Positions 1 through 13,070 are shown, counted from the stretch's first letter. The stretch: DNA of 31,301 bases from Paraglomus occultum (GCA_910592205.1 CAJVPJ010000270.1:1-31301); one strand, 5' to 3'. Numbers and translations: made by a program. The notes: generated by a model not told the origin, from the letters alone.

Positions 1-80
1 AATAGAAAATCGCTTCTACTCATAATAAATGTGATGATCGGCACGGGTGGTCGTAAAATTTTGGCAGGCCACTGTACATA

Positions 81-141
81 CATTACTTACTTACTTACAT
101 ACATACTTACACACATACATTACTTACTTACTTACATACAC
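81..141. repeat. TTAC/ATAC tetranucleotide repeat
   Basis: Interrupted runs of TTAC and ATAC appear twice around an ACACATACAT spacer. The apparent Tyr/Leu/Thr-rich frames here are repeat translations. Confidence 0.85.
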
Positions 142-570
142 TATTTCTTATCATTCATTCAGAGACCACATTTCCTACACTTTGCTCCGCATTTTCCACA
201 TTTCCATTCATCTCCTTTCAAACTCCGCCTTTGTTTGCTTTTGACACTACATTCTAAAAGTTTAAAGATTCCTTCATACTCCCCTTTTTTACGTAATACT
301 CCCATGTCCCCCTATTATTGAGGAGGAATTCGTTGTCATGGAAAAACGTGTGTTTGGACAGTTTTCGCTCATCACTGTCTAATCGAATAAGGCAAACGCC
401 GGATCAATATAAACAATATACATTTGATAATGATAAGTCATGGTGCACACATGTTACATAATTTATATTGTCGATATTATATATAATGTAAGTATTGTAA
501 ATACTCTAAATATACTGTACTACTGTCCATACTGTATAAGATTATATACTATATATTATATATTATATAG

Positions 571-630
571 TGTTATACGGTGTTATACGGTGTTATACAG
601 TGTTATACAGTGTTATACAGTGTTATATAG
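571..630. repeat. 10-bp minisatellite, six copies
   Basis: Six tandem units of TGTTATAYRG: two TGTTATACGG, three TGTTATACAG, one TGTTATATAG. The units change in order from left to right. An ATATTA-rich stretch precedes it. Confidence 0.95.
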
Positions 631-1245
631 TAGTCATAGTATTCATATTATATAGCCGCACAACGTTTATTATTATCACATTTTCTATTACATTACTATT
701 ACATTGCCATCTGTCCCATCTATTCCATCTTATCCCCCCCATCTTGTTACCCTCTTCTTATTCCACACCCCTCAATACTAATTGCCTACGGTTGGCTGAA
801 CATGACGATTTGCGCAAAAGTGAAATACAATCTATAATACTGTTTGTAATCATAATGTATTACTAGTCGATATTGTTTATTGTTATGGGCAAGAGTGTGC
901 AAGTGTGCGAAGCCTTGAACGAATAAAAGGTGTCGTCTTTAATAACAAGGAAGGTTACAAGAATGTTAAAATGAAAAAGAAGCAGACAAGACTTTTTTTT
1001 TTTTTGTTGCCAATCAATCATGTGTTTGTTATTGGCGAATTGGCTGAGCTTTTTCCTTTCCTCAACCACACCCCCTCCCCCCAACTTTATAGATGAGAAC
1101 TTGTTAGAAAGACGCACAATTTGTATGTACTATTATGTATCACAATCGAACAGTAGCCGGAACACCGACTTGAGATATTGATGTACACAAATATATACAA
1201 CCCACAACTATTATAGACAACTAACGTTTTTCCATTTGATGTGGT

Positions 1246-1335
1246 GCGGGCGATGATGCGGGCGATGATGCGATATGCGAAGTTGCTATTAAGTGGTGTG
1301 TTATTGTTACTGTTACTGTTACTGTTACTGTTACT
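1246..1335. repeat. GCGGGCGATGAT duplicate and TTACTG repeat
   Basis: Two tandem GCGGGCGATGAT units at about 1247-1270 are followed by TTACTG/TTGTTA hexamers from about 1305 to 1335. Confidence 0.8.
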
Positions 1336-1404
1336 TTGATTTTATTTTTATTGTTACTATTCTTATTTATGCTATGTTTGTTGTTGATGTTGTCGTTCCT
1401 TTTC

Positions 1405-1454
1405 TTTTTCTTCTTCTTCTTCTTCTTGTTCTGGTATTCTTGTTCTGGTTGTTC

Positions 1455-1504
<50 letters not shown>

Positions 1505-1550
1505 GCTGCTGCTGCTCTTGTTGTTTTTATTTTTATTGTTATTGTTATTG
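1405..1550. repeat. TTC, TTG and CTG trinucleotide block
   Basis: A TTC run (about 1405-1427) is followed by a long TTG run (about 1454-1505), four CTG units and a tail of TTATTG. In three frames this yields poly-Leu, poly-Cys or, on the other strand, poly-Asn. None is flanked by sequence that looks like protein. Confidence 0.9.
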
Positions 1551-2099
1551 TTATTTATTACGTTGTTGTTTGCCTTGCCTTGGATTTTCATGTCTCCCAA
1601 TTAGGGTAGATATTTCGTACGCCATAACTAATAAGACCAGTACAAACAATGCAGAGGTTACAATTGGACACACACGTTGGAAAGCTTTTTGGCGGAAAAA
1701 GATTATGAAGTAGCACCATCAACAAATGATAATACAAGAACAAGTATAGGAACGATTGGGTCGTGATAAGTAGTGATAGATAATGGGACAACATCGCGGA
1801 ATGATGACAAATCTTTTCACTTGTGATAATTACTTGTTGACATCACAATTACACATGTCCATCTCATACTACCGAAACCTCATACCCATATACTATACAC
1901 TATATACCACACACACCATTTCAAACATTCTAAAACCTCACTTTCACTCCTAAATTCGTTTTATCCATTAACGTGCTCTATTTTTGACAAGTACTTGTTC
2001 TTCCCGTGTATAATAACAATTAGGCTTTCATTCCCGGATAAAAATATCCATATTTAGTTCAATACAAGCTTTTTTTACTTCCCCTCTCTCCCCCTCACC

Positions 2100-2113
2100 C
2101 CACACACACATAC

Positions 2114-2155
<42 letters not shown>
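2100..2155. repeat. CACATA repeat
   Basis: A CA run continues into about eight CACATA-type hexamers, ending in CACAC. Confidence 0.95.
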
Positions 2156-2696
2156 TCCCCTTACTTAAAAATACGCCGCATGCTTGAAAAGACAGAAAAC
2201 ATGTGCCACATTGCATTTAATAATAGAATCAAATGATAACAACTAAAATAGATACAAGATACGACTAACGGCAATAGACTCACGGCAATAGACTCTCTGG
2301 CTGCACGTATCAATAAACCTAAACTGTGTGTTCCAACTCATTTGTATTCCGTACAATTCATCTTACCCTTTTCTTTTTTCATTAGTTTTTAATAACTCAA
2401 ATCGTTCCGGATCTAATCCAAGCCACATGCTCGCTAATATAGAAATGTCGGTAAAGTAAAACCTTAGCCGTTCCACAACTCCCGCTGCGCATTCCATATT
2501 TACTAATCGTGCATGAGACAGTCTAAGCAGAATAAGTCATAGTTGTAAACAGATGACGATAATATAATAGCAGAGCGCTCAAACTAATAGTAATTTTATT
2601 GTTGATATTATTTTATATCATTGTTGATAATATATCTATTATTGTGCTGTTTTGTGCTGTGCTGTGTTGTATTGTGTTGTTGCCACTCTGCTCCAC

Positions 2697-3098
2697 TGTT
2701 ACCATTACTGTTACTGTTATTGTTACTGGTTACTATTACTGTCACGGCTTGTTGCTGCTGGCTGCTGGCTGCCTGCTGCTGCTGCTGGTTGCTGCTGCTG
2801 CCGCTGCTGATTGCTGATGCTGATGTTTGATACTGATGCTGATGTTGTGTTGTTGTTGTGTTGTTGTTGTGTTGTTGTTGTGTTGTTGCTGTTACCTGTT
2901 CGTTACCTGTTGTTGTTGTCACTATTTGTAACTATTGTCACTATTTTGCTATTATTATTTGCTGTGCTGCCACTACTGCTGCTGCTGCTGCTATTGCCGC
3001 TACTGCCGCTATTGCCGCTGATACTCATCCTTCTCCTTATTATTATTATCATTATCATTATCAATTATTATTATTATTATCATTATCATATTACTTCT
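2697..3098. repeat. Compound trinucleotide region (TTA/TTG, CTG, GTT, ATT)
   Basis: Successive interrupted blocks: TTACTG near 2700-2745, CTG/GCT near 2750-2830, GTT near 2843-2895, CTG near 2965-3000, and ATT/ATC near 3037-3095. The antisense Gln/Asn-rich frame at 2608-2922 arises from these blocks. Confidence 0.85.
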
Positions 3099-3570
3099 TT
3101 AATGTCTACAATTGCCCATCTTTATCCAATAAGTCTTTGTACAATTAATTACATATTACACTTATCCGCCCATTTCTCACCAAATTCAACACCACATGCT
3201 TACAATGTTTATACAAGAGGAACCGTCGGCTATTGTTGTCAGTTTTGGGGAGAATGAAAAGTCAGTACTATTATGGAAGTAAGGAAAGGTCATTGCAAAA
3301 ACCGTAAAGCCGACAATAGAACAGGGGGGGTGAGTGTATAAACTTTATGAACAAAGGAACATGAGCAAGGGGGCGAATATGTATGATGATGATGACGATT
3401 ATTATAAAAAGAATGTTGACATCATACTATGATTGTCGTTTAACCATAGACAATAATAATGCTTTTCATACTATTATTGTCATATTTGTTTTTTTTGCTA
3501 TCAAGCCCCGAAACTCTTCGATTTACCATTCTAGATCTGTACTCTGCAAACCGTCCCTCTTTCTCTCTCT

Positions 3571-3592
3571 CACACACACACACACACACGCA
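3571..3592. repeat. CA dinucleotide repeat
   Basis: A CT-rich lead (CTCTCTCT) runs into an uninterrupted CA tract and ends at CGCACAAG. Confidence 0.9.
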
Positions 3593-5044
3593 CAAGAATA
3601 TGCATTTGTCACGGCTTGCATTTCCCTTTTACTGCGATTTACTTCGGATGTTGTCGAATTTTGACGCCAAGGCGTTTACCAGATGACGTGTCCATCAATA
3701 GATGTTTAAAGTAAAACGAATAATATGATGTTTACTTGTTGATTAGTGTAAGTAAATAAAATGCATAAAATCATTTATTTATGATGAATGATTGGCCATT
3801 TGCTATGGAACGAGAAAAAAAAAAGCAAGAAAAAAAATAATTATATTTATTGCATACGTGAGATAATATGAAATAATTGATATAATTTGATTGTAATGCC
3901 TTGTTCATTTAAAATTACCACAGATTGTTTTGATTATGAGCATGATCTCATTTTTACTCATCCATTCTTTGAGCCACCTCCCCCAACTGGTGTGAACATG
4001 AGTTATAATTAATTATACAAGCAAGGATATGTTCCATATGCAAATGTGATCATACAACATCTGATGACCAATGTTCCGTCTCCTCTGCCTATCTGCCTCC
4101 TCTGCCTATCCGCCACTCTCCTCCACCCACATGCCGACCCAATCTAATGCTAATAATGATCACTGTTATCAATCTTTTTGTTCGGCCTTTTTCCACTTGC
4201 CCCAATTTTCTCTAATGCAGGATCTCGGCGCAGTCCAGCATCAAAAGCACCTGACTGTGCTGCACGAGGCGATGCCACGAGACTTGATCATTACAATAAT
4301 CATCAGATATTTATATTATTGGGCTAACTACGGGCTGTAACTATTTAGTGTTACTGTGCATTCAGTGCGACGGTTGTTGCGTTGGGTTAGGGTTGGGTCC
4401 GGTTGAGTAATTATGCAATCTACATTATAAGACTGACAAATAAGTTAGACATGTATATATGCTAACGTCTGTATGCACGTCTAGTGTTCGCGATGTGTCT
4501 GTCCTAACTAAAAGGGAGAAAAAGATGGGCAATAGAATGACCCAGCCATAGAAAAAATTTTTTTCTCTTGTTCCATCACCGATATAACGCTGTGAGATAC
4601 AATAAGATCACTTGTATATTTTTAGAAACGGAGATGGAAAGTTTGTATTTTTTTCGAATCCTAAATTTCCCGGAACAAACCCAAATTTGTAATACGATAA
4701 ACCATTACAATATCGTACACACGAAAACTAAGGTTATTGTTATACATAAATTACTTTATTTATAATCTGTTAACCCGTATCAAAATATTAACTATATTGA
4801 ATTCTATATTTATCACCAGATTGCTTTGTAAATTCTATTTCCCCCCCTTTCATTCTATGTATCCCTTACCCACACACATTATCCTTCTTCTCCTTGTTCA
4901 GTATTGTTGCCCCGCATTCTCGTGACAATGAGAAAAGCGCAAACAGCAACAACAACAACGGTAGCAACGACAACAACAGCAGCAACAGCAGCAACAGCAA
5001 CAACAGTAGCAACAGTAGTAAGCAGCAAGTAGTAAGCAGCAAGT

Positions 5045-5098
5045 AGTAAGCAGCAAGTAGTAAGCAGCGGCAAAGCAAACAGTAAACAACAACAACAA
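5045..5098. repeat. 54-bp dispersed duplicate, copy 1
   Basis: This stretch, containing GTAAGCAGCGGCAAAGCAAA, is identical base for base to 10905-10958, 5,860 bp away. It sits inside a longer CAA/CAG/AGTAGTAAGC low-complexity block (about 4947-5103), but the shared core is not itself a simple repeat, so independent origin is unlikely. Confidence 0.85.
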
Positions 5099-5239
5099 CA
5101 ACCACCCAGCCAAAACATTTCGAGACAATCGCTTAATAAGACAGACGCATACAATCAAACATCTGACAAAATATGCATGAATAAATATAGTACGATTGGG
5201 GCGATTGTTATACTTGGTTTAATTAAGAAAGAAAAATAG

Positions 5240-5263
5240 GTGTGTGTGTGTAAGTGTGTGTAA

Positions 5264-5299
<36 letters not shown>

Positions 5300-5300
5300 G
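5240..5300. repeat. TG and TGTGTA repeat
   Basis: TG tracts are broken by TAAG, then become five TGTGTA-type hexamers. Confidence 0.9.
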
Positions 5301-5890
5301 CGCGATGTGAGTACATTTCCAAAGTTATATGCATAGAATATAGTTTACACAAGATTATTCATTATTTTAAAGTTCATTATCTACAAAATCTAATATCCAC
5401 TTTCATCTCGGAGAACAGAGCATACAATCAAATAAAACTCTTTTTTTTTTTTTCCTTTTCGCAGCGGGTAAAGCCCGAACCCGCTCGGGTGGTGGAAACA
5501 TTGATGTAGGAGTCCCGAAGTTGGTGTTGCATTTTTTTTATTTATGAACTATGCCTGGGGGGGGAAAAGTCAGCAAGTGTTTCCAGGAGAAATGCATATT
5601 TGGTGATAGGTTGAACGGGTAAATGTATAATTCGTATTCTACAACGCACATACATTATTATTATATATTCAATGCATTATCCGTTATCACACCTACCACT
5701 GTGATAATGCAAGAATCAGTTCACGTGTCTATAGTCTATGTGGTACAAAGTGGTCAAAGGGTTGAAAAGAGACAGTATTAGTCTGTATTTTAAAGAGTCG
5801 CGTCTAAATTGGCAATGAAATAAACATGATTTTCCTGTACAAAGATTTTTGCCACTTTGCGGGGTTTTTTTTTCTCATCATTGTCATTTC

Positions 5891-5922
5891 CATTCTCATT
5901 CTCATTCTCATTCTCATTCTCA
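5891..5922. repeat. CATTCT hexamer repeat
   Basis: About five tandem ATTCTC units lie after a T-rich tract. The antisense frame reads as Glu-Asn repeats. Confidence 0.95.
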
Positions 5923-7109
5923 TCTGGTCTCATTTGCCATACACACACACTCCCCCCCCCCCTCGCCTCGACCTTCTTCGTCAAAGTGACAAGTAGCTTA
6001 TCACAAGCTGTTTATTGTGTAATTTTCACTTATTGTATCAATTAAACTACTGCGATGCTTGCTCCTATGTGGCCCTTGCTGCTGTGTCAGTTTTCGTAAT
6101 TGTTTCGGACAAGGGCGAAAAATGCCCCGCGTGTTTTGTTTGAGGCCTTTAGAAAAAAAGGGGTTATATGTATGGAATAACGAATGATACAAAGGGGGGA
6201 GGGTTGGATAAACGGGTTCTAAAACTTGTAAAAATAGGGAAAAAGGGGAGGATAAGTTGAAAAAAAAAAAGATGTGAGGGGATGTGAGGAGAGGGGAGGG
6301 GGGGCAGTGACTCGAACAGAAAAACTTGCTTTGGGTTTTTATCGGGGATTGTCGATTGGTGGCATACTTGTTTATGTATATGTGTAATTATGAATAACTG
6401 ATGCAAGATCTCTTGCTATTGTCATTACTATATTTTTTCTTGTTGTGCTTGTTCGGCTAAATTTGAAAGGATTGTCTCTATGAGCAGCAGGCAAGGCAAG
6501 GCAGGGAACTCGGCAGATGCGATGCAAAGTGTGGTTCATTCACTATGACTCACTTCCGGCATATGCTGTGTAATGTGATGTTTTTCTGAAAGGTTTGAGT
6601 TGGTTTATTTATGATTGATTGTATTACGTGAGAAAGTAAAAGAGTGATATGGTTTTTTTTTAAACATGATAGGTGATGTGGTATAATTGATATAGATTGA
6701 TGATATGATAGGTAAGGTAAACATGATAACGTATGTTATTTTGAACACGATCATGATTACTGCGACTTTTTGGGGTGACATGATTTTTAACTCGTTCGTG
6801 CGTCCCCGCGGGATATTTTGTTATCGTATGATGCAATACGCACATAGCCTACTCATTACCGTAGTTGTTGATCGACACATATGGATGAATATTTATACGT
6901 GACTATTTAATGTAAGGCTTGGCATATGACATTATTAATAGTAATACCATTATGTCACTTGTCAACATTAGATACGAATAAGCTATTAGACACAAAATGA
7001 TTTGCATCATAAAGGGTTATGATGTAAGCTTCCGAATGGAATTACTGCACATGGTAAACGAACGAAATGGCGAACTATGGTTGTTATCAGAGTTTGGGCA
7101 ATTAATTAG

Positions 7110-7292
7110 TGTGTGTGTTGTGTTGTGTCGAATGTGTTGTGTCGAATGTGTTGTGTCGAGTGTGTGTGTTGTATGTGTCGAGTGTGTATGTGTCGAATGT
7201 GTGTCGAATGTGTGCCGAATGTGTGTTGTGTGTGTGTAGATGTAGACGTATGCGTATATGTGTGTGTATGTGTGTATCTGTGTGTATCTGTG
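7110..7292. repeat. 14-bp TGTGTTGTGTCGAA units within a TG-rich tract
   Basis: TGTGTTGTGTCGAA occurs in tandem near 7127-7160. It then degenerates to TGTGTCGAG and TGTGTCGAA forms and to TG/TATG repeats. All three plus frames are open because of the repeat, giving Cys/Val-rich pseudo-ORFs. Confidence 0.85.
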
Positions 7293-7398
7293 GCCGTCAA
7301 TGTAGCCAATCCCCCCCTCCCGTTTTAGCGATGTGCAACTAATATAATGATATCCGAATCAATGATGAACAAGGTCAAGAAATGATGGGGTGGGGGTT

Positions 7399-7431
7399 TG
7401 ACCTGACCTGACCTGACCCGAGCCGACCTGA
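7399..7431. repeat. TGACC pentamer repeat
   Basis: About four TGACC units, then degenerate CCGAGCCGACCTGA, directly after a GGGGTGGGGG run. Confidence 0.85.
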
Positions 7432-8828
7432 TGTAATAATAATGACTATAATTGTCAAACGGGCTTGTATGAAATGCTTAATGTGTGATCATTCATTCAT
7501 TCAGCCTAAATGCATCCATCATTCTCTAAATTTCGATAAAAACTTGTTACAATCACCTTGGCATATTTAAATATCGGTGGTGTAACAGTCGACTGTATGT
7601 ATGCGTATGTATTTATATGTATATATTTATACATATATATCAATAAAATAGGGGAGATGTTGTATATTAAAATTAATCTTTTTTATACTGTGCACATTAT
7701 TTCAATGTTACATTATAATTGCTATTTATGATGTAGATAGTTGTTTATACGTTATCATTCATCTTACAAAGAGCTTACCCCCCTCTATTTCTCGTTTTGT
7801 TTACTGTCAAGTGTCAAATCAACATTTCGGTGGTTCCATCGACCATATTTAGATTCCTGTGTTCCATTGCTGAAATAGTTAGTATTTTGAATAGAAAAGT
7901 GACACGCATATACACAACAGTGTATATTTTGAAACGCTTCTTGCTTGGTCTGGTATATACCCGCATCACCCTTTTTGCTTTATGATTACTTTTTTTTTGC
8001 GGGTAACTCGGCTTAAAATTTGCATAGTGTGTGAAAAATAAACAACAGAAAGTAAAATAAAAAATCTAACGGAAATAGATTACAAGGAACGGACAAATTC
8101 TGTGAATGAAAACAGTGTTTGGCTTTTATTTTATTACACATACTACTAATAGCCATAGTCACAATCGCTGTGTCGCTTAGTTGAGTTAGTACAACATCGT
8201 TATCGCTCATCCTGACGTCCTATCTTTGATTCTATGGAAGAAAAATCTAAAGAGAGCTGCAATTCACAGTCATGTTATTGTCCTTTAGCCGTTTATGAGT
8301 TAACTTTTTTGGCAATTTTCACCTGTTTCATGCATAAGCAATAGGGACAACTTATGTATAAATAAAACTACTTTATTTGATGCGCCATATCGGTCTGCTT
8401 TTGCCGAATCTTTTGTTCAATACAAAAACAGTACTGAATCATTCCGAGATTACAGGTAACTTAAATGGCAATGTATTATAAATATATTACTGATAATAAA
8501 TAGACTACCAGTAGTATTCTATCACACATAAATTATTTCAATTAGTGATCCTTTTTTTCTCATTATCAATAAAATCTCCATTATGCGCACATTTACCCGA
8601 ACATCTTTATTTATTTATACTATTTTACAGTACGTTATCAAGTGTGGCATGGTCTCACTTGTCATTTGGTAAATTCAATCCTGTAATTGGGCGTTTGATC
8701 TTTATGCTAAATGGGAAACGAGTAGTCTTGAAAAAAACCAGCTAGTTCGATCATCTGACTTGCGTTTACATCTTGAATGGAGTTTCTCTTTTTTATCTTT
8801 TTTTACTGATATAGTGTGATTGATTACA

Positions 8829-8877
8829 TAACAACAACAATAACAACAACAATCATAATCATAATAATCGTAATAAT
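8829..8877. repeat. AAC/AAT trinucleotide repeat
   Basis: Mixed ACA, ATA and ATC trinucleotides in an otherwise AT-rich stretch. Confidence 0.8.
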
Positions 8878-9678
8878 CCCAATACTAGCCCATAATCCAC
8901 AGACAGACAAAAGAGGAAGGAGAGAAACAGAGAGCGAGAAAAAATAGACACTTTTACCGCAGAAGCGATTGATAACGCATCATTTAACCGTAAGTAAACA
9001 ATACAGCAATACACAAATATTATTACTGTTATCCTACCAAACTCCTCCACATCACTCCATTTCGCCCATTGTACGCCTTTTCACATTTCCCCTTCCCATT
9101 CTATACAATACCTCCACTCGGAATGAAGGAGTGAGAAAATTCTGCTGTGTGTGGGGTAGATGCGTCGTCACACAAAGCAAAGTTTGACCAGAAAAGAATA
9201 GAAAGATCTTCGGAGTTTGTAGTGTGGAGAAGTTACGTCATGAAAGAAGAATTGATAGAACGATATTAAAAATATGTTATATTATTCATGTGCTTCCTTT
9301 ACTATTTCGGTGACTTGTATGACATTAGAATTACTTGGTTAGCCGCTAATTATACTCTTTTTTTTCTTCCAAACTTGCGATTGTTTGACCTTTTTTTTTT
9401 TTTTTTTACCAATTGCAATCTTTTTCGTCTCTTTGGCAAATATATTTATGAATAAACAATTTGTTCCATATGTTTATTGTTTCCGATATTGTTTCTTTCT
9501 AAACTTAAATGTCATCCAACATTTATTTCCACGTGGATTAATAGAGGTGAAAGGGTCCAATTACAAAGAGTCTACCGCTTTTTCCAAAAACACCATTGGC
9601 TAAAAATTTCAAATTGATAGACAAGACGACAAACATATAGGCATTCAGAAGACGCCAAGGCTTTTGTTAATAATAGGA

Positions 9679-9780
9679 TTAGGGTTAGGGTAACGGTAAT
9701 AGCGTAGCAATAGCAATAGCAATGATATAATAATAGTAATAGTGGTAGCAATGGTAGCAATGGCAGCAATGGTGATAATA
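9679..9780. repeat. Short TTAGGG stretch and AATAGC/AATGGT repeats
   Basis: TTAGGGTTAGGG at 9679-9690 is two telomere-type units. It is followed by AGCAAT and GGTAGCAAT repeats to about 9780. A shorter TTAGGGTTGGG lies at 4387-4397. Both are too short to prove a telomere fusion. Confidence 0.7.
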
Positions 9781-10904
9781 ATAACACAGACATTGGCATG
9801 TGCGCACACAAGCTGTTATAACCAGCATACAAGGAATAAATGGGAATGATATGGGATTAATATTAATAATTGATAGTGAAATTATGATAATAAATAGTTC
9901 AAAGCATACTCTGATAGGTTGCGTATGCCCGAGAACGCATGCTTCCGACTGTCGACTGATCCATTACGAGAATTCTAGAAATAGACAACAATAATCTCGA
10001 AACTCAACATCTCCACCACAAATAAAATGTTTTATTATTAATATTTCGGTCATCCTTACGCGTAATCATTGATACTTGTGTGTTTTCTCCTTTTCATCTC
10101 ATGTCAAAACGGGTTTCTGATTGGTCTCCACACATATAAACCGTTATCGACACATCCCACATGAGAATAGAAATAACGTAATCAAACATTACATGCATTT
10201 AGACAGTCAACAATAACCAACTTGTCAACAATACTTTTTCAACATTACATTATTCATAATAATAATAATATGTGTTTTTTTTTTCTCTCACTCCCACCCC
10301 CCCACTCATCACGTGTACTCAAAGAAGCTTATCACGCAAGTTTTTAATTTTTTTTTTTTTGCAGAAATAAACAAAGGCTTTCTGTCAGCAGTTTATTATC
10401 GTGAGAATACCGTGGACTGATTTGTTCATATTAGCATCAAACATGTTTACCGCCTCCCCCCTCCCATAACTGTGTGTAAATGAAGTTATTTTCCTAATTA
10501 ATTATATCAATCGGTAATCTAATATTACGCAGTGCTAATAAGAACAACTCGCAAAGTACTTTTTGAGATGAAAAGAACTCGTCACAAAGCTAACCACACT
10601 TTGTTATTACTTGATACAGGCATATTATTGTCCTGTGATTTGTTTATGTTTAATTCCCTTTTTATTCGTCCCCGTCAAGTACATTCCCCGTTTCGGAGTA
10701 CAGTATAACAGGATAAGGAGATTGGACACTAATAATTCTAATAACGGTAATGTAGTTGTATTAACACAACGATAATAATTAGGACGTTATCATAATAATG
10801 ATAATGATAACAGTAGTAGCAACAGCAGCAACAGTAGCAGCAGCAATAACAGTAGCAGCAGCAACAGTAGCAGCAGCAACAGTAGCAAGCAGCAAGTAGT
10901 AAGC

Positions 10905-10958
10905 AGTAAGCAGCAAGTAGTAAGCAGCGGCAAAGCAAACAGTAAACAACAACAACAA
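10905..10958. repeat. 54-bp dispersed duplicate, copy 2
   Basis: Identical to 5045-5098 in the same orientation and in the same setting, a CAG/CAA/GTAGCA low-complexity block (about 10801-10995). The flanks are similar in kind but not identical. Long Leu/Cys/Val-only frames across this block are translation artefacts. Confidence 0.85.
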
Positions 10959-13012
10959 TAGTAGCAACAGTAGCAATAACAACAGCAGCAGCAACCGCAA
11001 CACAATAATATAAGAAACAGGTTTTCTTCAAAAACTTTTTTCCATACTGTTTGATCGAATAAAGAATTAACCAACAAAAGTGTAAGTATGCAAACAGTAT
11101 TATTGGCGAATTTGGTATTAGTATTATGATTTACTATTTTCATTGGTATCAATGTTATTGTTTTTGGTTAACCTTACCTTAATACCAACATATTACTACC
11201 ACCTTAATTAACTTTATGTTCCTTGTTAAGCTCTTTTTTTAAGTACCAAGTCTGTATTCATATGTATGAACTTATTAACCATAATGTACTTTCATTCAAT
11301 TATGAATGTTGATAAGTTTTGTACTATTCCGTTTTCTTATGCTGTACTCGAAAGAATTCCATCATAATTCGAGCGTATAGATGTGGGGGAGGTATAACTG
11401 TACCCCCCTGGAATAAGGTTCAATGATAATCCTGATAAAGTAAGAGTTACAAAGCAATGTAATGTGAACAACAACTATCGTAATTCATACACACACGCAC
11501 TTGTTTATACTTTCGGAATTTGTTTCGGAGGCGGTTGATTAAAAAAAAAAACATTCACTGCTGTACATTTCTCTTACCTAATTCTTTCACCTCGGGCTTC
11601 TCCTTTTTTCCACCGATAAAAAAGGGTCATAGAATATACAATCTAATAAACAACATGTTTAAATTAAGAATTTCGGAGAGGAAAAGAGAAATAGAACGAT
11701 AAACAAACTAAACTCTATTATTAGGGGGTAGAAAAAGGGTGTGTCTATTTAGGGGGGTATGTATGGGTTTGTGTGTATGGTTATTATTATTATTATTGAT
11801 ATTAATACTAATACCAAGAATCATCACAAAGTATCATTGTTATGCCATTTTCGATTGGATATCAGAGTTGGTATTACGCAATATTTATCACCTATAAAAT
11901 ATCAAAAACTCTAAATGTGTTTGTATCCCCACAGCACTCAACATCACATTCTTATACAGCACGCTATTATCACATGACAAATGAATAAGGTGAAAAGAAT
12001 AATATGAACTCATGAGATGTTCACTCTTCCAGCCAATGATTACCATCCGTCCCTTTTAACACGCAGCTAGGTCCTGGATCGATCTCCCGCGCAATTTACT
12101 TGTTTAGACATACACACTCGGTTTTTTTCTCCATCCTCTTTTCTCACTGTGCTTCCAACCTGATTTCACCACCTTCCCTTATGCATTCGTTTTTCTTTTT
12201 TTTGCGGGCTACATCATCCGGTCACGATAGTACAGACACACAATTAACGTTACCTTCTTATTCTTTTTGTACCTCGGTTCAAAAAAAAAAAAAAAAGCCT
12301 AAACTACAATCACCTTTGTAATATCAATCTAATCATTTTCTCGAATAACATTCAATCTATGCATTTCTAATTATATTGCTCTTTCCAATCGTGTTCATCA
12401 TTTTTTTTCCCTTCATCGAAAGATTACACATGCCTTATCGGTTCGAGTAAGTGTTCACGGGATCAACACTGTCAAGTAACCCGAGCTCAACGAATGCACA
12501 TAATATGCTTAGTCATGATTATATGGCTTCATTATGGCGTATTATCAAAAGTGTAAGACGTTCTAAAATGGCCCTATCCACTTGCATTGCATTGCCATGA
12601 TCGTACTCAGCGCGCAATGTATCATTCATTCAATTCTCGGCCTTTTGCAGCCCCGGTTGGGCGATAATCACCATAGAACTTATCCTTGTGTTGTACGATG
12701 CAGTCACAAAAAAAAAAGCTCTTATCTGCTGATGATTATTATTACTCACAGGTGTTACCAATAAGACCCGCTGACATCCAGCCAATTCGAAGCCACATAA
12801 AATCTCAGGGGTAAGGGGCAGGGGCCTCAGCTTTTCTACTTTCGTATTTTGTGTTTTATATTTTTAGACCAGGGGAGAAAAGGGAGTGTGACTTGAAAAT
12901 ATCCCTTTCTACTATCGGACGTTGGGATCAGCGTCTCGCGTCTTGACAGAAAGGCGTTTTGGGTGATATTTTTAAGAATTATTCGTATTGAAACAAGGAC
13001 ATTCTTATTGAT

Positions 13013-13046
13013 AAATGAATGAATGCATGTATGCATGAATGAATGA
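13013..13046. repeat. AATG/CATG tetranucleotide repeat
   Basis: AATGAATG flanks a GCATGTATGCATG core. This is about the last simple repeat before the repeat-poor interval. Confidence 0.8.
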
Positions 13047-13070
13047 TACTGAAACAAATATAATTGATAG

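Larger units (their letters stand above)
1..13070. other. Long gene-poor, microsatellite-rich region
   Basis: No frame here has the make-up of a conserved protein, and no multi-exon gene could be joined. What is present are the listed repeats, many poly-T or poly-A runs, and AT-rich unique sequence. A few GC-richer stretches follow pyrimidine-AG sequences (about 4221-4290, 5464-5535, 12643-12675) and could be exons, but no partners were found. Transcripts that do not code for protein cannot be excluded. Confidence 0.6.

Noticed and set aside
1293-1713. Long poly-Leu/poly-Cys frames and an antisense poly-Asn frame
   Set aside because: All come from TTC/TTG/CTG microsatellites. Three overlapping frames are open at once and the flanks do not look like protein.
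2608-2922. Antisense Gln/Asn-rich frame resembling a prion-like protein
   Set aside because: It is explained by trinucleotide repeats, lacks plausible neighbouring exons, and an opposing frame is equally open.
4866-5158. Antisense Leu/Cys/Val-rich frames (and the same at 10738-11152)
   Set aside because: CAA/CAG-type repeats read on the other strand in all frames; not a membrane protein.
7106-7342. Cys/Val-rich frames that resemble a metallothionein-like or cysteine-rich protein
   Set aside because: Pure translation of TGTGTTGTGTCGAA and TG repeats in all three frames.
12425-12470. GGTTCGAGTAAG as a tRNA B box
   Set aside because: No matching T-arm stem, acceptor stem or A box could be built around it; the same holds for the TTCGAGT on the minus strand near 6312.
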